Shown here piece after piece: positions 27,388 through 35,932 of a stretch of DNA of 64,000 nucleotides. The position numbers and the translations under genes are program-made. The DNA comes from Acinetobacter pecorum. Lineage in GTDB: Bacteria > Pseudomonadota > Gammaproteobacteria > Pseudomonadales > Moraxellaceae. The notes under the pieces are model-generated. The model saw only the letters and a list, made by a program, of their open reading frames with translations. It searched no databases and was not told the DNA's origin. The stretch is taken from positions 51,614-115,613 of the forward strand of contig NZ_JACSPT010000011.1 of the NCBI RefSeq assembly GCF_014837015.1, read 5' to 3'. Position 1 is the first letter of the stretch. Every line of letters starts with the position of its first letter.

Positions 27388-28299
27388 TTAATCCCGATCC
27401 AGACCATGGGCAAATTCAGCAAGATCACCTAAGGCCTGTTTGGCTTCATCGAACCAGGCACTGAACATCTGGAAATTATGCCACATGCCGGTATACAGTT
27501 TGAATTCAACCTCGATACCTGCCTGCTCGGCTTTTTCTTTAAAACGGGTCGCATCATCCAGCAGAATTTCTTTGGAACCTACCTGAATATGGATCGGGGG
27601 CAAGCCGTTTAAATCGGCAAAAAATGGGGAAACTTCCGGATCGCCACGGTTAATTGAGCGCGGGACATAATATTCAATTCCGGTTTGAAGTGTTTCCAGA
27701 GAAAGCAGGGAATCATGTTTCTGGTTATAGCGTAAAGATTCGCTGGTTAAGGTCAGATCCAGCAGGGGAGACAGGAGAATCAAACCGCTAACCTGTGGGA
27801 GATTTTCCTGCTGTATTTTAAGTGCCAGCGCCAGTGCCAGATTGGCTCCGCAAGAGTCGCCGGACAGGATGATATCTTTGGCCTGAACTCCTTGATCCAG
27901 CAGCAGGTAATAAACATCAAACAAGGCTTCCAGGGCTTCCGGATAGGCAGATTCAGGGGATAGCGGATAATCTACATGTAGGACCTGCATTTGCGTCCGA
28001 GCTGCAATTTGCGTCATAAAAGCACGATGGGTTTTTAAGGAGCCTAAATAAAATGCACCACCATGAATATGAAAAATCAGCTGGCTGGATTCCTGCTGTG
28101 GTTTGATCTCCTCAGCACGTAGCCCCGCCAGACGTAGGGAGCGAATCTCCACAGTTTTGTCCTGAGGGAAAAGTTTGCACATTTGTTCCAGTGCAAGACG
28201 CATGGAACTAGGTGGAAGATTCAATCTGCTCGGGGCACGAATGGCTGTTTTTAAAAAGCTTTCTGTAATTAATTGTTTCGTTAGCGCGTTTATCTTCAT
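27388..28299 (-). CDS. HSL-family (family IV) esterase/lipase
   Basis: A 303-residue alpha/beta-hydrolase with the family IV oxyanion motif HGGAF (residues 79-83) and the nucleophile elbow GDSCG (Ser about 149). SKEILLDDATRF holds a candidate catalytic Asp and MWHNFQMF holds the catalytic His. No signal peptide is seen. Such enzymes cleave short-chain esters, and the natural substrate is unknown. Confidence 0.9.
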   Translation of the reverse strand: MKINALTKQLITESFLKTAIRAPSRLNLPPSSMRLALEQMCKLFPQDKTVEIRSLRLAGLRAEEIKPQQESSQLIFHIHGGAFYLGSLKTHRAFMTQIAARTQMQVLHVDYPLSPESAYPEALEALFDVYYLLLDQGVQAKDIILSGDSCGANLALALALKIQQENLPQVSGLILLSPLLDLTLTSESLRYNQKHDSLLSLETLQTGIEYYVPRSINRGDPEVSPFFADLNGLPPIHIQVGSKEILLDDATRFKEKAEQAGIEVEFKLYTGMWHNFQMFSAWFDEAKQALGDLAEFAHGLDRD

Positions 28300-28455
28300 T
28301 TTCCTTCCATCTTTTTGTGCTTTTATTAATCATGTAGATTATTTACCAACCATATTTACAAGGTTACACTAAATAGTCACAGCTAAAAATTGAAAATTTG
28401 TTGTGACTTTTTAATACTAGATTGGTCTATTTTCAGACTAAGGAAATGAAGAAAA

Positions 28456-28893
28456 ATGAAAAAAATAGCGCTTATGTTAGGACTACTAGGCTTATCTGCA
28501 TTGGCTAATGCTGCGGATCCTTTAAATGGCACGGTATGGAAAACCATTGATGACAAAACCAAGCAGCCGAAGGCGATGGTTAAATTCACTGAACAAAAGA
28601 ATGGCACTTTGTCAGCTAGCATTCAGTCGGTGTTAACTCCAGGTGAAGAAAATGCCTGTACCAAGTGTGAAGGCCCTTACAAGAACAAGTCACTCAAAGG
28701 CTTGACTATTGTTAAAGGTCTTAAAAATACTGGTGGTACCAGCTATGACAGCGGTTCAATCCTGGATCCACAATCTGGTAAAACTTATAAGTTGAAAGGT
28801 CAGCTAGCTGATGGTGGCAAGAAGCTTGAGCTACGTGGTTTCATTGGTGTAGCGGCATTGGGTCGTAACCAGACCTGGATTCGTGCCAACTGA
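28456..28893 (+). CDS. DUF2147 family secreted protein
   Basis: A 145-residue protein with a signal peptide (MKKIALMLGLLGLSALANA, cleaved after about residue 19). DUF2147 features follow: PLNGTVWKTIDDKTKQPK at the start of the mature part, a CTKCEG Cys pair, and the end strand RGFIGVAALGRNQTWIR. The fold is lipocalin-like and periplasmic, and the function is unknown. It is divergent from the esterase gene and followed by a strong terminator. Confidence 0.88.
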   Translation: MKKIALMLGLLGLSALANAADPLNGTVWKTIDDKTKQPKAMVKFTEQKNGTLSASIQSVLTPGEENACTKCEGPYKNKSLKGLTIVKGLKNTGGTSYDSGSILDPQSGKTYKLKGQLADGGKKLELRGFIGVAALGRNQTWIRAN

Positions 28894-28912
28894 TTTATTT
28901 AAGTAGATATTT

Positions 28913-28940
28913 AAAAGCCTGACGGATGTCAGGCTTTTTT
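28913..28940 (+). terminator. Terminator of the DUF2147 gene
   Basis: AAAAGCCTGAC-ggat-GTCAGGCTTTTTT, an 11-bp perfect stem with a T-run. Confidence 0.92.
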
Positions 28941-28964
28941 TATGGCGCTTGTTTAAAAAAGGAA

Positions 28965-29315
28965 TCAAGAATCTAAGTTACGATAGGCAGATTCATCAAA
29001 ACCCGCAATAAATCCTGCAGAGGTCGCCAAGATAGGGCGTTTAATCAAACTGGTGTGGGTGGTTAATGCATTAATTAAAGCATCTTCACTCGATAGGGCC
29101 ATCTGTTGTTCTTCTGCGCCGAGTTTACGCCAGGTAGTACCTTTCTTGTTCAAAACTACATCCTGACCCAGGGCGTCCAGCCAGATTTTCACTGTTTCAG
29201 CATCGATGCCCTGTTTTTTATAATCATGAAATTCATAAGCGAGACCTTGCTCATTAAGCAGATCAAAGGCTTTTTTCATTGAACTGCAATTTTTAATTCC
29301 GTAAATTTTTAACAT
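28965..29315 (-). CDS. Spx/ArsC-family protein (YffB-like)
   Basis: A protein of about 116 residues with a thioredoxin-like ArsC/Spx fold. The N-terminal motif YGIKNCSSMKKA holds a single Cys where YffB/ArsC proteins have CxxxxR or CxxC. DYKKQGIDAETVKIWL, LNKKGTTWRKL and LIKRPIL are family landmarks. In YffB the protein is thought to act in thiol chemistry, but no reaction is proven. The ATG at 29315 (MLKIYG) is preferred, and a start three codons upstream at 29324 is possible. Confidence 0.85.
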   Translation of the reverse strand: MLKIYGIKNCSSMKKAFDLLNEQGLAYEFHDYKKQGIDAETVKIWLDALGQDVVLNKKGTTWRKLGAEEQQMALSSEDALINALTTHTSLIKRPILATSAGFIAGFDESAYRNLDS

Positions 29316-29534
29316 AGCTGTCATCTAGAAAATTTAAATCATGCATTAGCTTAACCAAATTGGCCACAGCAGACCATGTAAAACCCAAACAGGAAAAGGA
29401 AATTTTTTTAAATATCAGTTTTAAATACCCGCCAAGCCCTGTCATTAAAATGACATCAAGCTGCTTTAACATTGGTGGCAAGAAAAAGAATAATCTGCAT
29501 CATAAAAAATGAAATTGAGGTGTAGCAGAAGTAA

Positions 29535-29577
29535 TAAAAATAGAAAACCCGCATTTAATCATCCTGATCATGCGGGT
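29535..29577 (-). terminator. Terminator of the candidate sRNA
   Basis: The 8-bp stem ACCCGCAT / ATGCGGGT (29547-29554 with 29570-29577) is followed on the minus strand by TTTTCTATTTTT. The loop contains ATCA-GGA-TGAT, a second small hairpin that presents GGA. Confidence 0.9.
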
Positions 29578-29700
29578 CTCAATCCAACGTCCATTGTCAC
29601 ATCCATGCAAAACAGGCTACATCTATAGTCTGTTTTATTTTCGTCCTACGGCGTCCTGTCCTTATATGGTCATCCTGACCTGTCCCTGTGCCGTAGCGCT
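29543..29700 (-). ncRNA. Candidate CsrA/RsmA-binding small RNA
   Basis: Non-coding minus-strand segment 109 bases after xthA. Read on that strand it contains nine GGA motifs (plus-strand TCC at 29562, 29583, 29590, 29602, 29644, 29654, 29659, 29673 and 29683) in about 158 bases, against about 2.5 expected by chance. The hairpin GGTCA-GGA-TGACC (29668-29680) sits inside an outer stem CTACGGC / GCCGTAG (29646-29652 with 29690-29696). Further GGAs are single-stranded, and the last lies in the terminator loop. This is the design of CsrB, RsmY and RsmZ RNAs, which sequester CsrA. The 5' end is placed by a CATTAT box just upstream and is approximate. No ORF fits. The class is inferred, not proven. 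Confidence 0.72.
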
Positions 29701-29750
29701 ATAATGCTATGTTATTACATGGAGATAAACCCAAGAAATACGTCATGTCA

Positions 29751-29756
29751 TGTAAG
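29751..29756 (-). promoter_or_regulatory. Half-site resembling the GacA/UvrY box before the sRNA
   Basis: CTTACA on the minus strand, the right half of the GacA consensus TGTAAG-N6-CTTACA. The left half is not conserved and the distance to the start (about 50 bases) is shorter than usual, so this is weak. Confidence 0.2.
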
Positions 29757-29808
29757 AGATAAACCCTAACTGAGTGAACATATGTTTACTATGTTGCATC
29801 GTACGGAT

Positions 29809-30633
29809 TTATAGTTTGTAGTCAATAATCACGGGAGCATGGTCACTAAACCATTGATCTTTATAGACCCAAGCATTCACAGTGCGCTCTTTCCAGTCTG
29901 GAGAACAGGCCTGATAATCAATCCGCCAACCCACGTTCTTGGCGCGTGCTTGACCACGGTTTGACCACCAAGAATATAACTCGGCTTCTTTGCGCACTTC
30001 ACGGAAAGTATCGACATAACCCAGCTCATCGTAGATATGATCCAGCCAGGCACGTTCATGCGGCAAGCATCCTGAAGATTTCTGGTTACCTGACCAGTTT
30101 TTAATATCAATACGTTTATGCACGATATTATAGTCACCACAGACAATCACCGACTTATTTTCATCACGCCACTGTTTCAGGATTTTCGCGTATTCTTCCA
30201 GAAAGTGATCTTTACGTGCTTGCGCTTCATCTCCTGATGAACCCGAAGGCAGGTACAGTGAACAGATCTGTACAGTTTGCTCTAGACCCAAGTCAAATTC
30301 AGCGGCAATAAAACGACCTTGTGAATCGGCCAGTTCAAAACCCAGGCCATCGGTTAAAGAGACAAAAGGCAGGCGGCTATAAATGGCAGTACCGGCATAC
30401 CCCGGACGTTCGGCAGGAAACAGGTGCGCGTACCAGCCTTCAGGCTTGAATTTATCGGTCCACTGCGCATGCGTGATCCGACTTTCCTGCATGCAAATTA
30501 CATCAGCTTCAGACTGTTCCATCCATTCTAATAGACCTTTGGTGACAGATGAGCGTAAGCCGTTGACATTAATCGAAACGACGCGAAGAATTTTTTGATC
30601 ACCTGGATAGCTACTCTTTGGTATCATGCGCAA
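29809..30633 (-). CDS. xthA: Exodeoxyribonuclease III
   Basis: A 274-residue endonuclease/exonuclease/phosphatase-fold enzyme that cuts DNA at abasic sites. Conserved parts are VVSINVNGLRSS, VICMQESRI with the metal-binding Glu, CSLYLPSGS, VCGDYNIVHKRIDIKNW, WRIDYQACSP and the end motif SDHAPVIIDY with the catalytic Asp-His. The start is either TTG at 30633, well spaced from AAGG, or ATG at 30627. It diverges from pyrE. Confidence 0.93.
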   Translation of the reverse strand: MRMIPKSSYPGDQKILRVVSINVNGLRSSVTKGLLEWMEQSEADVICMQESRITHAQWTDKFKPEGWYAHLFPAERPGYAGTAIYSRLPFVSLTDGLGFELADSQGRFIAAEFDLGLEQTVQICSLYLPSGSSGDEAQARKDHFLEEYAKILKQWRDENKSVIVCGDYNIVHKRIDIKNWSGNQKSSGCLPHERAWLDHIYDELGYVDTFREVRKEAELYSWWSNRGQARAKNVGWRIDYQACSPDWKERTVNAWVYKDQWFSDHAPVIIDYKL

Positions 30634-30667
30634 GTCTTACCTTAATTAATGGATTTAGGAGCACCTC

Positions 30668-31318
30668 ATGTCAACGCCAGCTCAGTTTAACCCGCAAGCT
30701 TTTATCGAACTCGCATTATCACGCGGTGTGCTTAAATTTGGTGAGTTTACTTTAAAATCGGGACGTGTGAGCCCCTATTTTTTTAATGCGGGCCTGCTAA
30801 ATGATGGTGAAGCCTTAACCCTGCTGGCTTCTGGCTATGCTGCGAAACTGACTGAATGTGACCATGTGGAAGTGATCTTCGGCCCTGCATATAAAGGTAT
30901 CCCTTTTGTGGCAGCTACGGCGGTTGCCTTATCGCAAAATCATGGGGTGAGTGTGCCGTGGGGGTTTAACCGCAAAGAAGCCAAAGACCATGGTGAAGGT
31001 GGGGTATTGGTCGGTGCTTCTGTAGCAGGTAAAAAAGTCTGGATCATTGATGACGTGATTACCGCAGGCACAGCAATTCGTGAAGTCGTTACCATCTTGA
31101 AGAATGCCGGTGCTCAAATTGCCGGAGTTTTGGTAGCGCTAGACCGCCAGGAAAAAGGCCAGGGGGATTTATCTGCGATTCAGGAAGTACAGCAAGAGCT
31201 TGAGATCCCTGTACATGCCTTAATTACAATGAAAGATTTAATGGACTATCTGGAAGCGAAAGGTGATCTAGAGGCGTTGGCGAAAATGGAAGATTACCGG
31301 GTTAAATACGGGATCTAA
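30668..31318 (+). CDS. pyrE: Orotate phosphoribosyltransferase
   Basis: Converts orotate and PRPP to OMP in pyrimidine synthesis. It is 216 residues, with the PRPP-binding loop [17 protein letters not shown], the [10 protein letters not shown] active-site strand, and the flexible loop [13 protein letters not shown]. The length and motifs are standard for the bacterial enzyme. It starts behind TTAGGAG and is monocistronic with its own terminator. No attenuator is obvious in the 34-bp gap to xthA. Confidence 0.96.
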   Translation: MSTPAQFNPQAFIELALSRGVLKFGEFTLKSGRVSPYFFNAGLLNDGEALTLLASGYAAKLTECDHVEVIFGPAYKGIPFVAATAVALSQNHGVSVPWGFNRKEAKDHGEGGVLVGASVAGKKVWIIDDVITAGTAIREVVTILKNAGAQIAGVLVALDRQEKGQGDLSAIQEVQQELEIPVHALITMKDLMDYLEAKGDLEALAKMEDYRVKYGI

Positions 31319-31334
31319 GCCTTAATTATGAGAG

Positions 31335-31361
31335 AAAAGGAAGTTTTGGCTTCCTTTTTTT
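31335..31361 (+). terminator. Terminator of pyrE
   Basis: AAAAGGAAG-ttttgg-CTTCCTTTTTTT, shortly after the stop codon. Confidence 0.9.
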
Positions 31362-31580
31362 ATTTACAGGTAACAGGACCTACGATCAAAACTATTGCTC
31401 AGAAGAAGGAATTAGATCGTACATTTTTATTTTAAGATTCAATTTATTTATAAATTCAGCCATTTAATAGCTATCTAGGTTAAACCAAGTAAAATAATTG
31501 AAATTTAAGTTAATCCATTGTTTTATAATAATAAAATAAATTAAGAATACTGGAGATCGAAATTAATATTTCATTATTTT

Positions 31581-31826
31581 TTGTACGCATTTGCTTACGT
31601 TAATTCAGGCACTTTGCATCTATACGAGCTGCCCGTCATTTCCTATGATGAAGTTATCAGGAACAGGATGTTCCATAGAAGAATAACCAGAGATAAATAC
31701 AAGGAAAGTAAGGTACGACAGGAGTTATACCAAGCAAATCAACACGAAAAACCCTTGGCAGGATGCTGGGGGTTTTTCACTTTTATCTTTTTATTTTTTA
31801 TAAAGTCCAACTCAGAACAGCAATGA
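31581..31826 (+). CDS. Hypothetical 81-residue protein, non-ATG start
   Basis: Open frame starting with TTG and with no ATG in a usable place. The frame stays open upstream to 31545. The predicted protein has a basic middle (FHRRITRDKYKESK) and a C-terminal hydrophobic segment (CWGFFTFIFLFFI), so it could be a small membrane protein. No family is recognised, and it may be a chance ORF or a remnant. A GGAG lies about 28 bases before the TTG. Confidence 0.3.
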   Translation: MYAFAYVNSGTLHLYELPVISYDEVIRNRMFHRRITRDKYKESKVRQELYQANQHEKPLAGCWGFFTFIFLFFIKSNSEQQ

Positions 31827-31851
31827 CTCAAAATTATTTATCTTCAGAGCT

Positions 31852-31879
31852 AAAAAAAGCACCTTCAGGTGCTTTTTTT
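31852..31879 (-). terminator. Terminator of cspA
   Basis: AAAAAAAGCACC-ttca-GGTGCTTTTTTT, symmetric. It serves cspA on the minus strand and could also stop plus-strand transcription. Confidence 0.9.
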
Positions 31880-31894
31880 CATTGTTGGGCTAAA

Positions 31895-32104
31895 TTATAG
31901 CGCAACGATATTGATCGCATTTGGACCTTTTTGACCATCAACGACGCTAAAAGAAACACGTTGACCTTCAAATAAAGTTTTGAAACCAGAACTGCTGATT
32001 TCTTTAAAGTGTGCAAAAACGTCAGGACCTGATTCTTGTTGAATAAAACCAAAACCTTTAGTTTCGTTAAACCATTTTACTGTACCGGTAACTGTAGTAG
32101 ACAT
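31895..32104 (-). CDS. cspA: Cold-shock protein
   Basis: A 69-residue single cold-shock domain that binds single-stranded RNA/DNA. RNP1 is GFGFI (residues 17-21) and RNP2 is VFAHF (about residues 29-33), both complete. It begins [12 protein letters not shown] as in CspA-type proteins. Which paralogue it is cannot be told. A long A/T-rich leader precedes it. Confidence 0.95.
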   Translation of the reverse strand: MSTTVTGTVKWFNETKGFGFIQQESGPDVFAHFKEISSSGFKTLFEGQRVSFSVVDGQKGPNAINIVAL

Positions 32105-32652
32105 AATATAAACCTGTTAAATTTTAATAATTTTAGTCATCGAAATGACTATGGATAACTTGGAAAAACAACAAGAATTGAAATAAAGATCTGAAAAAAC
32201 TGAGGATTATAAATAATACTGCGGCACTTAAAGAAGTTTAACTAAACAACGCTTTTTTCTAGTTAAAGACAGCATAACCTAAATCATAAAATATTCAAGT
32301 TTTTTTATATTTATTATTTATTTTTCTTATAAAAATGACTCGCATTTTTTGCTTTTAAATTTTGTCCTGATCAGTTTGCGCTTTATGCAGAGCATTCCAG
32401 CATCAGCAAATTAAAACCCCTAAATCTATGTGGTGGTTAAGTTGTTTTATGTTAATCAAAATCGTTTTTTAAGTAATAATGTTTTTATAAGTATATGAAT
32501 TTTATTAATTTGGTTAAAATAAGGTTTTTGTCTTTAAGTTAGTTATTGTCATTGCCGAGATATAAGAATCCACCTATATTAAAAATTAATTGGAAAAATT
32601 AACTATAAGAATTTCTTAATTTTAATTTAAAACCATAACAAGAGTGAGTCTC
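32105..32652. other. Gene-free A/T-rich region upstream of cspA
   Basis: 548 bases with no ORF, holding the divergent promoters of cspA and the small membrane protein gene. The cspA side has a perfect hairpin TAGTCAT-cgaa-ATGACTA (32134-32151), 30-47 bases before its start codon. This suits a structured cold-shock 5' leader. The rest shows nothing recognisable. Confidence 0.55.
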
Positions 32653-32985
32653 ATGGATTACTGGAACGGTGTGTTGCTTATATCCATCATCACCATGGTC
32701 GGGCTGGCCATGATCATCCTGTTTGTCGGATGTAAAATGTGGAAAAATCTGGTGGTGACTTTGCTGATAGCCACCTTGATCGGTTTTCTGATTATGTGTG
32801 CGATCAACTTTATCCTCGGTGACCGTCTGCAATTTCTTTGGGGTGTGCCTCAAAGTCACAATAGTAATTTCATGCTGGAAATGGGTCTGATGAGCCTGTT
32901 AATCGGTGGCGTGAGTACTTTTATCATTATGCTCGGCACGCTGGTAGCAAAAAGTAACAATAGAAATCAAAGTGATGAAGACTAG
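32653..32985 (+). CDS. Small membrane protein, unknown function
   Basis: A 110-residue protein with three predicted transmembrane helices: near residues 6-26, 33-55 and 78-98. A short charged tail ends the protein. No family is recognised. The ATG at 32653 follows GAGTGAG, which can serve as the ribosome-binding site. The gene stands alone before the copper-resistance genes. Confidence 0.6.
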   Translation: MDYWNGVLLISIITMVGLAMIILFVGCKMWKNLVVTLLIATLIGFLIMCAINFILGDRLQFLWGVPQSHNSNFMLEMGLMSLLIGGVSTFIIMLGTLVAKSNNRNQSDED

Positions 32986-33112
32986 TTTTTCGCAAAATAA
33001 CAGATATCGGCATAAGCGGGAGTGTACCGGAAAACCCAAAAAGTATAATGAGAATGCTTATAAAATCTAAAATCAAAAAAATTATCTTTAGCCTAAAACA
33101 CAGCAGCATAGG

Positions 33113-33148
33113 GCTACGGAGTATGAATGTAGTTTCATCTTCCGTAGC
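33113..33148. repeat. Long inverted repeat after copB
   Basis: GCTACGGA and TCCGTAGC enclose a second pair ATGAA / TTCAT, giving a stem of about 13 bp. No T-run follows on either strand, so it is not a typical terminator. It may protect the copB message or bind a protein. Confidence 0.5.
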
Positions 33149-33187
33149 GACATGATTAACCTGTAAAAAATTAAAGTTAAGAAAAAC

Positions 33188-34135
33188 TTAGAACATCATT
33201 CTCAGGCCTGCCCCATAGATCCAGCCTTTTTCAGAGTCAGAGCTTTGCTGCCAGTCCGTCTGTTTGTTACCTTTGCTGTATTCATAACCCACTTCCAGAT
33301 AAGGCATGAGCTTTTTGCTCAGCTCATAACGTGTTTCCAGACCCAAGGTTGCATGACGAAGACCGGTTTTTTTCGCATTCGCTGCCTGATCATTCAGGGT
33401 AAGATCCAGCTCGATAAAGGGCTGCATAATCAGTTTCTGCGTCAATAACAGGTCACGTTCCGTTTCCAGCTTTAATCCCACAAAGTCATCTTCACCGATA
33501 TACAGATAAGCATCAGTTTCAAAAAAGTAGGGGGCCAGGCCATGCAGGCCAAATACAGCATCGAAGCGCTTGTTCTGCTGTCGTGTTGCAGGCTCAGCTA
33601 AATTTTCCTGACGGTAACGCACACCGGCCTGTACATCCCAGAAATCGGAAATATTTCGGCTATACAACACTTTGGCCTCATATTCGGCCGGCTGGGATTC
33701 ATGTTTGTCGGCTTCTAGCTTGAGGAAGATTTTATTTTCATCCGTGCCGACTCTGGCCTGGTTCTTGGACTTGAAGGCTCCATTTCCCTCTGAACTATGC
33801 TGCCATTTCTGGTCCAGAATAATCTGGCTATATATCTGTGCACCATGTTCTTTACGGTGGTCATGTTCGTTGGCAGAACTGACTGAATTTTGTGGTGTAC
33901 TCAGCGCCTGCTGTTGATGCAATAACTTTGGAGGCGGTTGATAGGATGCTTCATCTGCAGTTTCAGTATGCTGTGCGTGGTCATCAGCCATGTTTTGCAT
34001 GGCATGATGTCCGCTATGATGCTGATGTTCATTATGACCCGTATGCTCGCTAGAAGCTGCCGCAAAAATACTCAGACTGCTTAGGGTAAGCGCACTGCTG
34101 AGCACTGACTTTACCAAAAGATTAGTGATGTGCAT
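33188..34135 (-). CDS. copB: Copper resistance protein B (outer membrane)
   Basis: A 315-residue protein with a signal peptide and then a His/Met-rich N-terminal segment (HTGHNEHQHHSGHHAMQ). The PcoB/CopB outer-membrane domain follows, with landmarks such as YSQIILDQKWQH, DVQAGVRYRQ, and the closing strand YGAGLRMMF with terminal Phe. It works with CopA in periplasmic copper tolerance. The start at 34135 lies inside the 3' end of copA (14-bp overlap), so translation is probably coupled. Confidence 0.92.
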   Translation of the reverse strand: MHITNLLVKSVLSSALTLSSLSIFAAASSEHTGHNEHQHHSGHHAMQNMADDHAQHTETADEASYQPPPKLLHQQQALSTPQNSVSSANEHDHRKEHGAQIYSQIILDQKWQHSSEGNGAFKSKNQARVGTDENKIFLKLEADKHESQPAEYEAKVLYSRNISDFWDVQAGVRYRQENLAEPATRQQNKRFDAVFGLHGLAPYFFETDAYLYIGEDDFVGLKLETERDLLLTQKLIMQPFIELDLTLNDQAANAKKTGLRHATLGLETRYELSKKLMPYLEVGYEYSKGNKQTDWQQSSDSEKGWIYGAGLRMMF

Positions 34136-35891
34136 GGCTTTCTCCTTGAGCTGCTGCTGGCTTTGGCATTTTTTGTGAAGAAGGGTGAGATGCTTGATCT
34201 TCGTCAACCTGTGCCACAATCAGCTTGTTCATCATGCCAGCACTCATGTGATAGAGCAGATGGCAGTGAATCGCCCATTCTCCCAGTTCGTCAGCCGTGA
34301 GCAGGGTGGTCACTGTTTTCCCGGGCGGCACAATCACGGTGTGTTTATTTGGCATATTTGCAGCAGACTGACCATTTTCCAGCTGCATAAACATGCCATG
34401 CAAATGCATCGGATGGGCCATCATGCTGTCATTGATAAATTTCAGCCGGATCCGCTCGCCATATTTCACTTGAAGTGGCTCGGCATCACTGAATTTTTTA
34501 CCATTAATGGTCCAGATGTAGCGCTCCATGGTTCCACCCAGACGAATCACCAGTTCACGTTCTGCTGCGCGGGTATCAGGTTGCGGTGTCAGGGCTTTGA
34601 GGTCTTGATATTGCAAGGCTTTGTGCCCTGCAGGCGTAGACATATTGGCCCAGCCCTCAACCGGCTGATGAGGCTGATTGGTCCCGGACATGGCACTATG
34701 ACTTGCATGCATGTCGTGCTGGGCATGATCATCATGTTTAGGCGTATCTGTTGCAGATTGTGTGGTCTGACTGCTGTGTGTGTCATGTGACATGTCATGT
34801 TGTCCGCCATGTCCCATATCTTGCATGGTCAATAAGGCACGAGGGCGCGGTGTTAGTAATTGAACCGGAGCCGGGGTTTTGCTTGAATCAGTTGCCTGAT
34901 GCAGACTGCCAATGGCAAAGCCTGATCGGTCGATCGATTCCGCTTCAATCTGGTAATGCGCTGTAGTGGGTTCCACAATCACATCATAGGTTTCAGCAGT
35001 TCCAATCCGGAATTCATCTACAGTGACCGGCTGCACAGCTTGTCCATCGGCACTGACCACAGTCATTTTCAGCTGGGGAATACGCACATCGAAAAACGAC
35101 ATGGCTGAGGCATTAATGAATCGCAGGCGGACTTTTTCATTGGGCTGGAACTGGCCACTCCAGTTCTGTTGCGGCGTTTTTCCATTGACCAGAAAGGTAT
35201 AACCGGTAACATCAGACAGGTCGGTTTTCAGCATGCGCATCTGGTTCCACATCTTGCGATCTGACCAGGTGGCCTTGAGGCCGTCACGTTTTATCTGCTT
35301 AAATACATCGCCTACGGTTTCGCGCTGGTTCTGATAATATTCGGCCGATTTTTTTAAATTGTTCTGAATCTGCTGGCTGCCCTGTTCGTGAAAATCCGAC
35401 AGCATCACCACATAATCCCGCTCGGTCTGTTCATGTGCAGGTAGCAATGTCTGGGCTTTGGGGCGAATCACCAATGCGCCATAGAGGCCGTCCTGTTCCT
35501 GACCTTTGGAATGTGCGTGATACCAGTAGGTGCCGTTTTGACGAACCTTGAAGCGATAAGTAAAAGACTGTTTCGGTTTGATCCCCTGAAAACCGTTAAA
35601 TCCGGGGACGCCATCCATCAGCCCGGGCAGGAGCAGGCCATGCCAGTGCAGCGAGGTATCCTGATTGTTCAGGTTGTTTTGTACATGAATGACTGCATCA
35701 TCACCTTCTTCAAATTCCAGCAAGGGTGCAGGGAATTTTCCGTTTACAGTGATACGCTTGACCGTCTTTCCGGTGAGATTGATCGGGCTTTCATCAATGA
35801 CCAGATGATATTCTTTTACGGCTGCAAACAGGGCAGACGACGAGATGAGACCGAAGCCCAGACACAGGCTTTGACTGATTTTAAGCAACAT
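34122..35891 (-). CDS. copA: Copper-resistance multicopper oxidase CopA/PcoA
   Basis: A 589-residue periplasmic multicopper oxidase that oxidises Cu(I). Copper ligand motifs are SLHWHGLLLPG, YWYHAHSKGQ, HPMHLHGMF and HCHLLYHMSAGMM. Between the second and third cupredoxin domains is a Met/His-rich insert (MGHGGQHDMSHDTH and later HDDHAQHDMHASH), which binds extra copper. The signal peptide lacks a twin-arginine motif, although many PcoA proteins are Tat-exported. It is the middle gene of a three-gene unit: metal-rich protein, copA, copB. Confidence 0.95.
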   Translation of the reverse strand: MLLKISQSLCLGFGLISSSALFAAVKEYHLVIDESPINLTGKTVKRITVNGKFPAPLLEFEEGDDAVIHVQNNLNNQDTSLHWHGLLLPGLMDGVPGFNGFQGIKPKQSFTYRFKVRQNGTYWYHAHSKGQEQDGLYGALVIRPKAQTLLPAHEQTERDYVVMLSDFHEQGSQQIQNNLKKSAEYYQNQRETVGDVFKQIKRDGLKATWSDRKMWNQMRMLKTDLSDVTGYTFLVNGKTPQQNWSGQFQPNEKVRLRFINASAMSFFDVRIPQLKMTVVSADGQAVQPVTVDEFRIGTAETYDVIVEPTTAHYQIEAESIDRSGFAIGSLHQATDSSKTPAPVQLLTPRPRALLTMQDMGHGGQHDMSHDTHSSQTTQSATDTPKHDDHAQHDMHASHSAMSGTNQPHQPVEGWANMSTPAGHKALQYQDLKALTPQPDTRAAERELVIRLGGTMERYIWTINGKKFSDAEPLQVKYGERIRLKFINDSMMAHPMHLHGMFMQLENGQSAANMPNKHTVIVPPGKTVTTLLTADELGEWAIHCHLLYHMSAGMMNKLIVAQVDEDQASHPSSQKMPKPAAAQGESHAHH

Positions 35892-35932
35892 AACTTAATC
35901 CTTAATGAATAAAAAAATTTAAAAATTCAGGA

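Noticed and set aside
29643..29696. 6S RNA as identity of the structured RNA after xthA
   Set aside because: The long open-bubble hairpin expected for 6S RNA is absent. The GGA-loop pattern and size fit a Csr/Rsm RNA better.
30634..30667. Attenuator between xthA and pyrE
   Set aside because: The 34-bp gap is too short and has no hairpin or leader peptide.
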